Source of the DNA: Syncephalis fuscata
Taxonomy: Eukaryota > Zoopagomycota > Zoopagomycetes > Zoopagales > Piptocephalidaceae
Direction: 5' to 3'
DNA length: 64,000 nucleotides
NCBI GenBank assembly: GCA_025786725.1
Contig: JAHLTZ010000028.1
Location: forward strand, 306,833-370,832
Under the pieces are notes generated by a model. It saw only the letters and a program-made list of their open reading frames with translations. It was not told the origin of the DNA and ran no database searches. The position numbers were made by a program, and so were the translations under genes. Every line of letters begins with the position of its first letter. The stretch's first letter is position 1. Positions 12,461-30,695 of the stretch are shown piece by piece.

Positions 12461-13734
12461 ATGACTGAACAGCAACCACTTTTTTTACCACAAGTGTTGA
12501 ATACAACACCACCACCACCAACAACAACAAATATGGATACAGTAACAACTATGGAGACAGCCACTGAAGAAACAGTAATGACTACGGTTATTGACATAGA
12601 CCAGTCGGAACAGCCTATAGATGAATGCATGTCGGATTCTAGTGATTTACCAACTACAAGCTCTTATGAAAGTAGCAGTGAATCGGAAAAAGAAGATAGC
12701 GATACAGAGGGTGTAAATACGCATAAATCTACCAAACATACCTCTCAATCAGGAATGACTGCCAACGACCGTGCTCGCTATCTTAAACAGTTAAATACGT
12801 TTGAAGATGATGAAGAGGGTGGCGGTGGTAGTGGAGGGCCATTAAAGACACAAAATGAAATTGAACCACCTGTGCCAAACCGACCCAATATCGAACTTGT
12901 GAATACAACACCAATTACACCATTAGGAGTAATTAAATCAATCATGAAGAGTCAAGCTAATAGTGTATCTATTATTATATCACAAAACATGATGCAAGAA
13001 TCACGTCCCCTTGATATTGGTAGTGTTATTGTGTTAGAAAATCGAATGGTTCTTGGCGAGGTAATAATAGCGTTAATACTCTACGTCATTAGTGGGGCTA
13101 ATAAATTAATGGATATAGGTATTTGACACTTTTGGACCCATTGTACAGCCACTATATACAGTACGGCTAGCGAGTGAAGCTGAATTGAATGATATGGCAC
13201 TTGTGGCGGATATGCCCGTCTATTACTTGCCTACCCATACGCAATTTGTATTGACTCAAGAACTACGTAAAATCAAAGGCAGTGATGCTAGTAACTTTTA
13301 TGATGAAGAAGTGGCCGAAGATGTACGTTTAGTATTGGTTGGTGTGCAGTAACTAATAGGCTGAATAGGAAATGGAGTTTTCGGATGATGAACAAGAGAT
13401 GGAGCATAAGCGTAAATTAAAGGAAAAGCGTAAACGGTAAATAATTTTATTATTTATAATGTATTTGTATTTATTTATGTAAACAAATGAATGAATGAAT
13501 GATAGAAATGCCAAGACGAATACCAAGTCGAAAGTAGCCATGGCCAATAATACCAATAAAACTACTACTACTACTACTACTACTACTACTGCAACTACGG
13601 CAACAGTAACTCCAATCACAGTAGCAGCAGGATTGGATGGAGAAGCAACGGCTATGGAAATAGTAGAAGATTTATATGTACCTTTACAGCGTCCACCACC
13701 ACCGCCACCATCAAACTTTAATAATACAGCATAA
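12461..13734 (+). CDS. NAF1: H/ACA ribonucleoprotein assembly factor Naf1
   Basis: Naf1 binds dyskerin (Cbf5) in place of Gar1 during nuclear assembly of H/ACA snoRNPs. Exons are 12461-13060, 13119-13322, 13369-13436 and 13506-13734, all in frame. The N-terminus is acidic and disordered. The conserved core begins at PNRPNIELV with ITPLGVIKSI, and continues through RPLDIGSVIVLENRMVLGE, then VFDTFGPIVQPLYTVR in exon 2 and the YYLPTHTQFV segment: the Gar1/Naf1 beta-barrel. A basic linker and a poly-Thr tract encoded by ACT repeats (about 13561-13590) end the protein. It is convergent with AFG2, leaving only 60 bp between stop codons. Confidence 0.9.
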
Positions 13735-13794
13735 CAATAGTAATAATGATAATCTAATGAATATGATTTATTTTATGTGGCTATTAATAATAAA

Positions 13795-16968
<3,174 letters not shown>

Positions 16969-17036
16969 CCTTTCTCTTTCTTTCTTTTACAACACCCACT
17001 TGTTACATTCACTGTTTACACTTTGATCTAGTTAAG
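16969..17036. promoter_or_regulatory. 68-bp bidirectional promoter of AFG2 and the BuGZ-like gene
   Basis: Only 68 bp separate the two divergent start codons. The segment begins with a CTTTCT-rich pyrimidine tract and contains no TATA element. Both core promoters and both 5' leaders must fit here or overlap the coding regions, so shared regulation is likely (inference). Confidence 0.6.
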
Positions 17037-18425
17037 ATGGCCAAGAAGAAGAAGAAGCAAGCGCAAGCAAAACCATGGTGTTGGTAAGTTGACGTAGATC
17101 TACATAAGATGCATACACTAGATCTACTAGTAGTGACGGCATATTGACTACACTACTCTTGACAATCGTAACGTTAACTAACTGTTCTTTTATTTATTTG
17201 TATATATGCATATGCATTTTTAATGATCTAGGTATTGTGAACGAGAATTTGAAGATGAAAAGGTTCTGATCACTCATCAACGGGCCAAACACTTTAAATG
17301 TCCTCAATGTAATAAAAAGATGAATACTGTAGGAGGATTAGTTATTCATTACACGCAAGTTCATAAGGAAACACTTCGCAGGTGAGTCGATAGAACAATG
17401 CATATATACACAGCTTATACATAGCATTTATGATATAGCACACCAAATGCTATCAAGGGACGTGATTCGGTAGAAGTTGAGATCTTTGGTATGGAAGGTA
17501 TTCCAGCCGCTGATTTAATCAGTTTTCAGATGCGTAAAGCAGCAGCTGGTGAAGGAGACGCATTACTTCATCAGCAGCATTCAATGTATAAACGACCACG
17601 AATTAACACTGATCTCCAACAGCCATTGTCACCAGAAGAGTTACAGCAACAATTGGCTCGTCATCAGGCCATTAGTAAAAATGGCGGTGTGCCTCCCAGT
17701 CCATCATCGACAGGCCCTCCACCACAGACAAATATGTATGGCGCACCACCCCAGCCATACTACCATCCACATCATCCACATGCGCCACCTATGATGAATA
17801 ATGGCGGTGGACCATTACCTCCAGGTCATTTCCATGGACCTCCACCGCCTATCGCACCATTTGGTGGTCCATCTCCTATGCAGAATGGATTCCATCCTCA
17901 TCCACCGTCTGGACCGCTTCCACCTCATATGCCGCCTCATAATCCATTTGGCTATCCAGGAATGCCGGGACCTGGACCACCAGGAGGGCCCCATCCTCAT
18001 CCACCTATGCATCCAATGCATAGACTAAGCAATGGTATGCAGACCTCGATGATATCGCCTACGATGGCTGGTCAGTCTGGATCACCAGCTGGGGTGGCTG
18101 GATCAGTATCGACACCAAGTACGGTAGATATGACAGCGGCCAGTTCTCAAGGAACACCTGCCATGTCTAATAGCTCGGAGCAGAATACACCAACTCCCTC
18201 AATGCCACCGGTGAAGACCGTAGGGGCAACGGCAATGGCCGCAGGAACAGCTGCACCCGCATCCGGATCGGCCATGCCAGTGACAGGTACTCATTTGGTT
18301 TATAGCGATAATACGACATCAGTGGTAAGTCATCATCGATTTATAGACGTGTGACATTTAATTCGTATATGTAGGAGGAGAAACGAGCAAGTCTGGCAAA
18401 GTATCGCTACGTGGAGGCCAACTAG
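17037..18425 (+). CDS. BuGZ/ZNF207-like zinc-finger protein with C-terminal GLEBS-like motif
   Basis: Exon 1 (17037-17083) encodes a Lys-rich start ending KPWCW. Exon 2 (17232 to about 17381) holds two C2H2-like fingers, [16 protein letters not shown] and CPQCNKKM...[33 protein letters not shown] follows, a hallmark of the ZNF207/BuGZ and plant SUF4 family. A long Pro/His/Gly/Met-rich low-complexity region comes next. The last exon (18375-18425) gives [12 protein letters not shown] after TTSV, matching the family's EERRxxLPKY motif, which in animals binds Bub3. Animal BuGZ supports kinetochore-spindle function and splicing; a Bub3-linked role here is inferred. Confidence 0.82.
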
Positions 18426-19011
18426 TGTTGTAGAAGAAATAGCAGGCTGGTACATAAATGATATATAAGACTGTGTGAGAGAAAGTGCAGACGCGGATAG
18501 CAATGAATCTAATAATTGGATAGTCGTTGATTTTTACTGAATATGACCATTATGGATCAGCTTCAATTTCGTTTCAATTTCTTTATTCTTTTACTTTTAC
18601 AAATAGCTTTATTTTATAGTCAACTTAATGGTTAGTGAGCATAGATGACATCAACGTGTACAGTCCGAGTTAGCTAGCCGATAAATAAGCATAATAACTG
18701 AGTGAATACAAACAATCGACTACTATTACTGATGTAAATACTATTATAGTTTTATACTTGCGGAAAGTAGAGGACTGTCCAATGATGTATGTATTCATTG
18801 ATTCATTGATCATTCATTTACATAGCAAACTATCAATACTGATCTAAATGGTGACGATAACAACAACACTGTTGCTATGATCAACGTTGAGGATCATTAT
18901 ACGCGGTGAGCAATATTAATAAATAGCGTGCACTCAATGGACTCTATATTTAGTTATATATCTGTGCACAATACGCAAATGGAAAGATATAAGTAAGATT
19001 TCAATCTAATA
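18426..19011. other. Intergenic region between convergent genes
   Basis: It holds the 3' ends of the BuGZ-like gene (+) and DUS2 (-). No coding frame or RNA gene is recognised. Confidence 0.5.
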
Positions 19012-20843
<1,832 letters not shown>

Positions 20844-22391
20844 ATGGAGAAATTCTCTCGTTGGCGGGTAAACAATATCTTTTAGTCTTTATCTATTTAC
20901 TTAATTAATATGAATTGTATAGGATGCCAGAACAGGAATTCACCCATTTCTTCATCCTATGGCAAGTAGACGGACTTGAATAAGCAAACCATAAACAACA
21001 ACAATAGCAATAGCAACTACTGACTATATATTCCCATATATAGCCACCAAGAACTGATGATATTGGCACCACGATATATAATCGTACAAAACAGTATTTG
21101 TTTGGTCCAGTCATTGCTCTTGCTCGTTGGCTATTACTTGCGGTAACTGCAGTGTTATGGCTATTAGCCGAATTGATATGCTACGCTGTAAGTAGCTATT
21201 CAACTAGGGTAATGCATACTCATATAGCAGTATTTACTAGATAATGATTCCTCATTTACAATGGCTATTACGCTATTATTTAGTAGGTTCATGTGCTAGA
21301 TTAGCGCTATTTTTTATTGGTGTTCATCGCGTTACCGCTAATGTAGCATCACTTCGATTGGGGTAAGTCGATCATCTTATTAGGTGATTAATAAATATAA
21401 ATATAAATATGTATCAATATGCTAGACGAAGTGCAGCTGACCGAAAAGAGAGTAAAAGCGACTTAACTCGACTGTATCATGGTGATATACTCGTGGTTAA
21501 TAGTACAGGTTATTTGGATATTCTTTATCTTATGTCACGGTAATACTTTATATTGTATGTTGTATATTAATCCTATGGATACTGATCTATACTATTAGAT
21601 GGACACCAGTATTTACGCGCGTACATGGTGATCGAGTAGAAGTGGTATCATTCTGGCAAGCTTTGCGTAAAGGATCACAAACGGTCCATTCTACACCGAC
21701 TACTAATGTGACAACCCTGTCACTTGAAGAATTGGTACGTAAAGTTAAAAAACAACGACTTGGTCCAATCATTGTTCAACCAGAAGTAAGTATTATATAA
21801 TAGATGAATAGATAAACCAATACTGAATAATAATAATAATAATAATTGTTATTATTTAGGCTACTACATCGAATGGACGTGCACTACTACTATTTTCTCC
21901 TGTATTCCGTGACTTTAATCCAAGTGAAGTTCACTCCAATATTCGTATTGCTACTTTCAAGTAAGCCACTATTATTTTATTATTTCATTAATAATTATAC
22001 ATTAATCAACCCATATTTAACGATATAGATATCCATATCAGTATTTCTGTCCCACTTTTAGCTTTGGTCATCAATTCATTCATTTCTTTCAGTTATGCTG
22101 TCAAGTAAGACTTTTATTAATTAATTAATATACTTACACAATTACTGTTACTAGTATCATACACCGATGCGCATTACTTATTTAGCCCCTAGTAAATGTC
22201 CCACCACGACACCTGTTACAGTTACCACGTCCATAGATGATCAGACGAGTGATGACTTACTAGGCGAGGAAATAGCTACACTTATGGGTCAAATGAGTCA
22301 ATTACGCCGTACACAGTTAAATGATCAGGATAAACACCATTTCCTACAATTCTATCATCAACGTAATCAAGGTGTACCACGTAAAAAGTAA
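20844..22391 (+). CDS. LOA1: Lysophosphatidic acid acyltransferase-like protein Loa1/Vps66
   Basis: The first exon gives MEKFSRWR and the second DARTGIHPFLHPM, matching the distinctive N-terminus of yeast Loa1 (an ER/lipid-droplet LPA acyltransferase). Later exons encode two membrane segments (ALARWLLLAVTAVLWLLAEL and a second around LQWLLRYYLVGS). A PlsC-like core follows with NSTGYLDILYL where many relatives have the HxxxxD motif, then IIVQPEATTSNGRALLLFSPVF, and YHTPMRITYLAP from 22155. The C-terminal QMSQLRRTQLND block ends at 22391. The second intron appears to use a GC donor (GCAAGT after the M of HPM), since no GT donor keeps the frame. The stop codon is 35 bp from that of the convergent LYAR-like gene. 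Confidence 0.8.
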
Positions 22392-22426
22392 TGCATCTAT
22401 CAATAAATGATTTATTATAAATAAAG

Positions 22427-23231
22427 CTATAGTGTTACAATGATTTGATCTCCTTGTAATGCTAATTTAATCTATATAAGCAATAGTATTAATCTATAAT
22501 ATAACAGTAACACATCATACACTATTTACCATTTGATTTAGTTGTTTATCCAACGCTTCTTTATCCATAGCCCATGACTTGTCTAGTTTCTTTAATAGTT
22601 TCTTTTGTAATGACTTTAAGGTCATTTCCTTTTCCTACAAATAATTAGTAACATTAATTATACTATATATATATTATATTATATACCATTTACCTTTTTC
22701 ATTATCTTTTTAATTAGTGCTCTAATCTCTTCCTCTTTACTATCTTCATTATCGGTATTCTTTACTTTCTTGACACTCTTTCATCACTGGTATCATTTTT
22801 ACGTTTATCAGAAATGGTCGTGGCCTTTAATTCATCGATAATTGTCTTGGGTACTTGTGCTGTAGCAGCTTCTTGTTTCTTTTCTACCTTTGACTTGCCA
22901 TTATTATTCTGTTGGCCTCCCTTCTATTAAACCGTACCATATAGTAACGTATTAATTAGGCTACCCATAAGCTAACTCCCATCTTACCTTGGCTCCTTTG
23001 TAGAGTGCACCCTGATACTTTTCAGCCTCTGATATACATGTGATATGGGTGCGATACTCTGTACCGTAGAAATCAGTACTGCAATCAACACAAGAAAAGC
23101 TTGCATTGGGACACCGATTAAAGTGCTGGTCCAACTTTGGCTTCTTTATCGTATCCTGACAATAGTTACAGACTATTCATAATTAATACAAGTGGTCTAT
23201 AGATATCTATATAGTTACCGAATGACACCAT
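22427..23231 (-). CDS. LYAR-type nucleolar zinc-finger protein (apparent frameshift)
   Basis: From ATG 23231 the joined exons give MVSFVCNYCQDTIKKPKLDQ HFNRC, then CVDCSTDFYGTEYRTHITCISEAEKY and GALYKGAK. This is the paired C2HC finger domain of LYAR family proteins, which act in nucleolar pre-rRNA processing. A Lys-rich middle and a Lys/Leu-rich coiled-coil tail ending LQGDQIIVTL follow. Around 22765-22785 the frame breaks: the upstream frame reads ISDKRKNDTSDERV then hits a stop, while the tail (KNTDNEDSKEEEIRALIKK) continues in another frame. One missing base would restore it. I think an assembly indel is likelier than a truncated protein. Confidence 0.8.
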
Positions 23232-23476
23232 AGTGTATCAATAGAACGAGTAAATAGATAGATAGATAGGTGTAGGTGTACACACTAATAAAAAGAAGAA
23301 AAAACTTGTATCAAAATGTAGACCCCAAGTGGATCAGAAGTAGTTATGTGGTGGGTTGATGGTGGCATCCCCTCAATGAGATTCCCCCTCTCTCTTCATA
23401 TTATCCGTCTGGTTTGAATATACTCCACACGTCGCGGGTTTTCACGCAGGACAGACAGATACTACTATCGATCATC
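23232..23476. promoter_or_regulatory. Divergent promoter region of LYAR-like gene and RPL38
   Basis: About 245 bp between start codons, with a TAGA tandem near 23250-23270 and a strongly pyrimidine-rich CCCCCTCTCTCTTC tract near 23382-23395 upstream of RPL38. The sharing of one promoter by two ribosome-linked genes suggests co-regulation (inference). Confidence 0.45.
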
Positions 23477-24067
23477 ATGGTAAGTAAATAGACGGATGGA
23501 TAGACGGATGGATGGATGGATGAATATAGATATATAAATACACACACACACATACATACATACATACAAGATGGTAGATGGATGTATATGGTGTTTACAT
23601 GTCATTTGCATAGTAGCAATATAGGAATGCCATATTATTACTACTAGCAACTATGGAAGCATTGAATGACGCGTCTATACTTTACTACTAGACGATATAG
23701 ATTACTAAAAGCCTTTATTATTATTAGCCAAAGCAATTGACTGAGATCAAGGAATTCCTTGAAGTAGCTCGTGGCAAAGGTGCCCGTGGTAAGTAACCGT
23801 GTAATAGCAACTGTTACTGTATAGGGTAATTGATATTCAACTATCGCTATTTATTTAGTTGTCAAGATTAAGAAGAACGGTAGCCAGACCAAGTTCAAGG
23901 TGCGCAGTACCAAGTATCTTTACACTTTGGTGATTGAAGATTTGGATAAGGCCAAGAAGCTTCGCCAGTCTCTCCCCCCTGGTAAGTACAAGCTAATCAT
24001 CATTATAGTAATTATAATTGTATATTTATGATCTATTGGTATAGGTCTTGAGGTTAAGGCTATCTAA
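23477..24067 (+). CDS. RPL38: 60S ribosomal protein eL38
   Basis: A small component of the large ribosomal subunit. The first coding exon is just the ATG (23477-23479), followed at once by a 248-nt intron full of microsatellites. Exons 23728-23788, 23859-23981 and 24045-24067 then give [60 protein letters not shown] and PGLEVKAI, the full-length eL38 with no gap. Isolation of the start codon from the body is common in ribosomal protein genes and may serve intron-mediated expression. Confidence 0.95.
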
Positions 24068-24492
24068 ATATGGATTGCATCGTAAAGAGTAGCTTTGATA
24101 GCGACAACGAATACAATACATTCTTTTCTCTATTCAATTGATGATACTGTTATGTTATGTCTTTGTAGTCGTGGTGGTTATTATTACGGCTATTCTCTCT
24201 CTCTACTATTACGGTGTTTCATCATTGTTATCATTATCATATCTTCAATGATAATAGTATTTCATCCTGGTGTGTATGTATGTATACGCGGGTCTATGTG
24301 CGTATACAGGAGGAATAAATAGTCTCCATTTACACAACTACTATTACCACTATATATATATACTATATTATAACTACTTATATTTATTATTATTATTATT
24401 ATTATTATATGTTATTATTATATGTTATTACGGTAATCAATGAAAAGAGAATAGAATACGAATAACGCATCCAATAACCAACGAACCAACCA
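24068..24492. other. Intergenic region with short repeats
   Basis: It lies between the 3' end of RPL38 and the 3' end of SIN3. TA-rich and TTA-repeat tracts (about 24348-24430) are present. No gene is supported; the open frame at 24095-24322 is biased sequence without family resemblance. Confidence 0.5.
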
Positions 24493-27400
24493 TTAGTGTA
24501 TGGTCATGACGGGCTTGTAGATGCAATACTCTAATCGACTATTCTCGTCATTGTCATTGTCATCGTCATCTTCTTTAACCTGTTCTACTGTAGTAGTGGC
24601 ATTTGTACCTTGGAACCAGGTAAGACACTGTGCTTCAAGGGTAGCCGCATCTAAAGGTGGTGTATTTTCACTATCACTCGATGTAGTAGTTGTAGTAGCA
24701 GTAGTAGTAGTGGTGGTGGTGGTCACTTCACTAATTACTTGACTAATATCGGCGGATGGATCAACTAGATCACGCTTCCATCCATTAGGACCATTAAGCC
24801 AATGGTGCCAGGTTTTAAGTCGATGTCGTCGATCGTATCTAGTCTTTGTTTTGTATTCATCTGTAGTACGATCTACAGGTCTACGGACAAGCCAGTCATC
24901 TCTATTCTGTACAAAGAACATACGATACGTGTTGGCACAGATCTTGACTTCCATATTATTGCGCATCAACAGCGATCGACTATTTATCTTGGGCAATTCC
25001 TCTGGTACTTGTCTACAAATAAACAGTTTAGTTATAGATACAATAAATATAATAGATATAATAGATATAATAGATATATAACTTACCGTTTAATAAAGGG
25101 CAAGTGGTCTAGTTGTACACCAATAGTGGGGGTCATACTAACATAGCTTTCTAAATAACGGGCCCATCGTTCTTCACGTGATGCTGGATCGTTATTATAT
25201 TCATCACTATTCTTGATATATTGAATATACAATTTACGAGTATCAAAGCTCTATTGTAATTAAATATATAGTTAAATAAATACAGTTATCAATACTAGTC
25301 ATCATCTACTTACAAATTCCATACGGAATAGTTGATCTTCGGTATTGGTTAGTAAACCTTCAGCACGGGCCCAATAAGCAGTTTGTTGACGGGGACCGGT
25401 TCTTCCATATTGACGGAATATATCCATTAGACCAAGACACGTATTATCGTTAACAATGGCCTGAATCTAATAACCATGCTATAGTCAATACTTGTCCCTA
25501 TAAATAATACAAATACTTACTTGACGTAGAATAGATTGGGCCAGATGACTAACCGTAAATAGAATATACCCTTTAGTACCGAATAAGTAACGGGTATTAT
25601 CTTCAAAGGTTGTCTTATCAATGTCCTGTGTCAATAATCTAGCAATAAGATCCAGTTCAATTTGATAGTAGTTTTCATGATCAATATCATAATCATTCAG
25701 TGCTAAATAAACAACATTAATACTATATTGGTATTAATATTGATAACTTACAGTTGGGTCGGTGTTGCATGGCTAGATCGGTGGCTACGGTATTTAATTT
25801 ACGCTTATACGCTTCACTGCTGGCCCGTTCCTTCAATTCTTGTAACCGTGAATACAATGTCTATACCAATACATTAGATATTACTCCATCTAGTACAATA
25901 CTTACTTGATAGAGTCGGAAGAAGATGTAAAAGGCATTATTGCCATAACAATTAAGAATACGACTAGTAGATTCAGTATGATCACCATCATTGCCCATCT
26001 CCTCCTGTACTATCTTGTCATCCACCGTATTACTCCTATTATCATTGTCTTTGGTAATAGTACCAGGAGTAGGAGAAGTGGGTCGTTGTACTTGAATCCA
26101 TGTATCATTATTAATAATAGGTTGATGGTGATGATGATGATCACTATAGAGTGGATAGTCTGTAGTCATTGGTTCATCTACTGCCATATCTGAGGTATTT
26201 GATGTAGATTGAGCCCGTTTCACTTCATTACTATGACCATGACCATCTGTCTCCATAGGATCATCGGTCTTATCTTCACTCTCCTCAATATTCATTAAAT
26301 GGTTATTATGATTATTATGGTTATTATGGTTATTATGGGTTGTGGTCGGTCCATTGGTGTTACTACGTCGTAGTACATCGCGTCGAAGTGAATTCTCTCT
26401 TCCTCTCGTTGTTCTACGTCCTGGTGATGATGATGATTCAGCATCTGAGTCATGAGATACCACTGATAATGCATCATCTCTATCAATATCTGATCCACCT
26501 TCATCGACACCACTTTGATTACCATGTTGGTTAGAGTTATTGGCCCGTCGACCTCGTCCAGGGCCATTATTAACAGGATTATCATTGGCATGGGTATGGG
26601 TATGGGCATGGGTACTACCATCCCCATTACCACCATGATTACTATGACTGGATCGCTTAATAGTGACCCTACCTAGTCTTTCAGGGTCGGCTTGTTTTAG
26701 ATCAAACATATCTTTGATAAAGCCTAGTATGAAATCTTCTACATGTTCTCTATCTACATGAGAGATGCTTGATTGACGGTCCATACACGTCATAAGGACA
26801 CTGGCTACATCTTGACTAAGATCGGTATCACTAAAATCATATTCGTACTGATAGGTGGGTCGTGGATCGCCGGGACGACGGGCCGCCATTTGTTCTTTAT
26901 ACGTCGCTTCAATCTTTTCCATCAATGTCTTTTGTGATAACATTCGTTTGTCGTTGCCTTTAAAGTGGATGCCTTGATGATCCAATGACTTGTAGTAGTT
27001 ACGGGCCTCTACTTCTCTCCAGATCTTGTTACTTTCTCTCTGTAGTCAGAGTTGGATTAGTAGTGATTGAATATGTCTATTCTATGTCTTACTTGGGCTT
27101 TGCGCCATTCGTCGTCTTTTTGTTTTAGACGGGCCAGTACTATGGGGACCGTGTTGGCCGGATTTACTTGTAGTTGTTCAATAATATCGGCCGCTTTATC
27201 GTCATAGACCCGTTTAATAATACGTTTATAAATGGTGCGACTTTGTCCTCCCAGTCCATCGGGTAATTGGAAGGCCGCCCGTTCCTCTGCCGTCATGGTC
27301 TCAATCCGGTGGGCAATAGGTTCTAGTAGGGCAATGGTATGGATATTCGCTTCAACATACAGGTCATATTCATATCGCTCTTCTTCACATCGATGCATCG

Positions 27401-30400
27401 CTTCTTCAAATTGATTCTTGCGATGAGCAATGAATTCTTGATCTTCACTGGCCCATATAGGATGGGATACATATTTACTATTAATAACTTCACTCGCCAG
27501 ATCATCTCGACCTGAACATGGCAATTTTTGATCCTACAATAGGCATTATTATTGTTATTATTACTATTGCTATTATAACAACTACTTACGGGTGCGGGTA
27601 GAACACGGTAACTGTTGCTTGCTTGTTTACACCGTGATAGATCAATTTTCTCTCTGGGCGGTGCTTCATTGACGACTACTTCTTGTTTACCGTCATAGCC
27701 TACAAACATCTTGAACCATTCGTATAATTCAGCCCGGTTACTAAGGAATGGTTCAGCTCGTTCTACTACTTGTTTGCGATCCAGTATTTCTTGACTGAAT
27801 AGATTAAGTATCTTAATGAATTCGACGTAGGTTTGTCGATTAGTAAGATGGCGTTTGACACGTTCAAAGAACACTAGTTCATCGGCAGAGGCACTTGTCT
27901 TGGCATCAAATGGCGTGTTTGACACAGCCATTAAACCGGTGGCCTGTTGTTTCTGTCGTTTCTAATCAAAATGATTAATCATATATTATATATTATATAT
28001 TATATATTATGGCTATTAATAATATTAATCACTTACTCGAGCTGCTTCGGCGGCAGTAATTTGTGAATCACGCTTTTTACGGCCTGGTCCAGTGGCATTG
28101 GGGGCCATCGATGGCATATTGGTATAGATACCGGTTCGGTAGGGATCAGTAGTGGTAGCTAGTGTTGATATGGCACCACTGCCACCACCACCACTAGCAC
28201 TAGCACCACCCATAGCAGCATGAGCAGAGAATGTACCTACTGGTGGTAATCGAGGTACTAATCATATATATTATTATATATATATCAATATATATTTATA
28301 AACTATTATATATAGTCATTTACCTTGTCCCATACCAGTAGTGGCTGGCCGATTAGTAGATGGAACGGGTGCAGTGGCCGTGGTGGCACTTGCACTTGGA
28401 TCAGGTAGAAATTGTTTAAATTCAGCCAACAAATCCTCAGCATCCCGGAATAGTACTTGTACATGAGCATAGACCTGTAATAATAAATATGATGTGTTAT
28501 TAGACACAATTAGTTAATTAATTAATTAATTAATTAATTAACTAATTAAATAGATATACTTGCCTCTTTTAATGGCTTATTCTCTTTTTGATATTGTTGT
28601 AATATTTCAAGAAATTGTTTATAAATATCAGGCTGTGATGCAAATCGATTCTATTGAACAACAATAGTTAGTAATACAGTAGTATGGTATAATATAGATC
28701 ACTTGCTTTGATCTTGTTAACAAAGGTAATGGCATGATTGAATTCAGCCGGTGGTGCACTCTGTCTTGATGCTTGTGATGGTGGCTGTGTTTGTGGTGGT
28801 GCTTGTTGTGGTGTAGGTGCACCATAAGGTGGAGCCGTATTAGATGTAGAAGAATGACCACTAATACTATTACGATGACCACTTAGACCACTAGATGTGG
28901 TTGGTTGTGTTGGTGTTATACCAGAAGTAGATGTCGATCCATAACCTGTAACATTGTGTGGATTAGAGTGTATTGAAGGTAGATTACCCGTAGTAGATGA
29001 TGATGATGATGCTGATGGTAGTGGAGGCATACCACTGGCTGTAGATGCTTGTGAAGAGGATGGACCATGACCTGGTGGTTTAGTATAGTGTTGACTGGCA
29101 GTACTAGTAGTAGTAGTAGTGGCAGTAGCTGAAGAGGGTATGGCTGAGGGAGATGTACCGGTATAATTAACTACATTAGGCGTCACACTAGTGGTAGCCG
29201 TAGAAGCAGCACTATTCACTACACCTGGTGGTGATTGACCATAATTACTATTCATACTAGGTGTAGGTGCATGACTAGTTGATGTAGATGCTGTATAATT
29301 TGGTGTGGTTGATACTGCATCATATGAATCAGGTGATCTAATAGGCGGTAATGGTTGTGTTGGTCTGGTTCTATCTACTGCTTCAGTAGCTGTATTTGAT
29401 CCACTCGTTACCACTGCTGTCTCTCCTTCTCCACTTGTTCGTTGTGGACCTGTATGACGTGTTATAGTACCAGAACTACCCGTTGTAGTAGTGGCTGTAG
29501 TAAAGTGATGGATACGAGAATAGTGTGGTGTTGTTACTTTAACACCTGATACATCAGTGTCAATCTGGAATCCAGGAGGCAGAAATGTATTAAATCCAAT
29601 AATTAAAGCAATGTTATTACCAAATAAATCAAGTACTCGTTCAATGACCCCTGGTGTATCAATACTACAACAATATGAGGATCAATATTAATATGATTCT
29701 ATTCAACTTACGCATGGCTTTTAAACTCTTTCATAATATCCAAGAAACGATTATAGACATCGGGTTCATCTACAAATTGTCGTTTCACCTCTTCCAAGTA
29801 GACAGTGCATCACGGACATTTAATCCACTACGGGCCCTTGATGATTCTGCATCTGCATCTGCATCTGCATTGGCATTGGCATTGGCATTGGGCATAGCAG
29901 TAGCAGTAGCAGTAGCAGTAGTAGTAGCAGTAGTAGATGGTGACTGTATACTAGCATTTGTATTCACTTGTGCTGTTGATGTTGATGCAGTTGACGGAAG
30001 TGTCTGTGGTGCTGTAGATGTACTTGTCTAATAACTAGATTAGTATTTAATAAAGCGGATTCTTGATAGTACTTACTGTTAATGGCTGGGTATCTGTAGT
30101 TAATGATGGCTGTGTTGTTATTGTTGTTGTCGCTGTTGATACAGCCATAGTAGATTCATTCACGGGTGGAGATGATGTAGTAATAGGTATGGTTGAAGTG
30201 GACTCAGCTACAGTAGAAGATGTCACTATATCCATAGATGATGAAACAGTAGGTTCAGTATCTTGCATTACCATGACAGTATCTGTATTGGCGGATGTTG
30301 ATACTTCTACTGATTGAGAAGTAGTTTCTACATTCATATCAGTACTGGTTGAAGGTCATCTACCATCATGGGATCATTTTCTGTAGTGGCAGTAAGTGTA

Positions 30401-30695
30401 GTAGTGGCAGTAGTAGATTCACTTGGTGAAGCAATAGTTACTACTGGACTTGATTGGGATACACTATTATAATGGATAAGTATATTATATATTATTGTGT
30501 ACTACTATATATCATTATATATACTAATACTTACTTTTCACTCTGTATTGGTGTTGTTTCTGTAACCGTCTGTTGTTCCTGTTGTTCCTGTGGCTGTTGT
30601 AGCTGTGGTGGTGGTGATTGAACTGTAGTAGCCTGTGGTGCAGTTGGACTATGGCTTTGCTGCCTTTCCCTCCCCATATGATCGGGATGTTCCAT
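24493..30695 (-). CDS. SIN3: SIN3 transcriptional corepressor
   Basis: The scaffold of the Sin3-Rpd3 histone deacetylase complex, acting in the nucleus. Starting from ATG 30695 ([13 protein letters not shown]), a Thr/Ser/Pro/Gln-rich N-terminus leads to PAH1 (LNVRDALS near 29815, then [18 protein letters not shown] near 29620). PAH2 is at 28330-28750 ([21 protein letters not shown]) and PAH3 at about 27680-27890 ([18 protein letters not shown]). The HDAC-interaction domain runs 26940-27600 ([37 protein letters not shown]), and the C-terminal Sin3 domain lies at 24500-26950. Two single-base frame breaks occur, in PAH1 near 29800 and in the N-terminal linker near 30350. Several AT-rich introns are present. 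Identity is firm; intactness is uncertain. Confidence 0.9.

Noticed and set aside
23480-23727. Intronic snoRNA in the long first intron of RPL38
   Set aside because: No C/D or H/ACA box set could be found; the length comes from ATGG and ACAT microsatellites.
29667-30317. Plus-strand open frames rich in Ala, Val and Asp opposite SIN3
   Set aside because: They are antisense shadows of SIN3's Thr/Ser repeats, with no domain.
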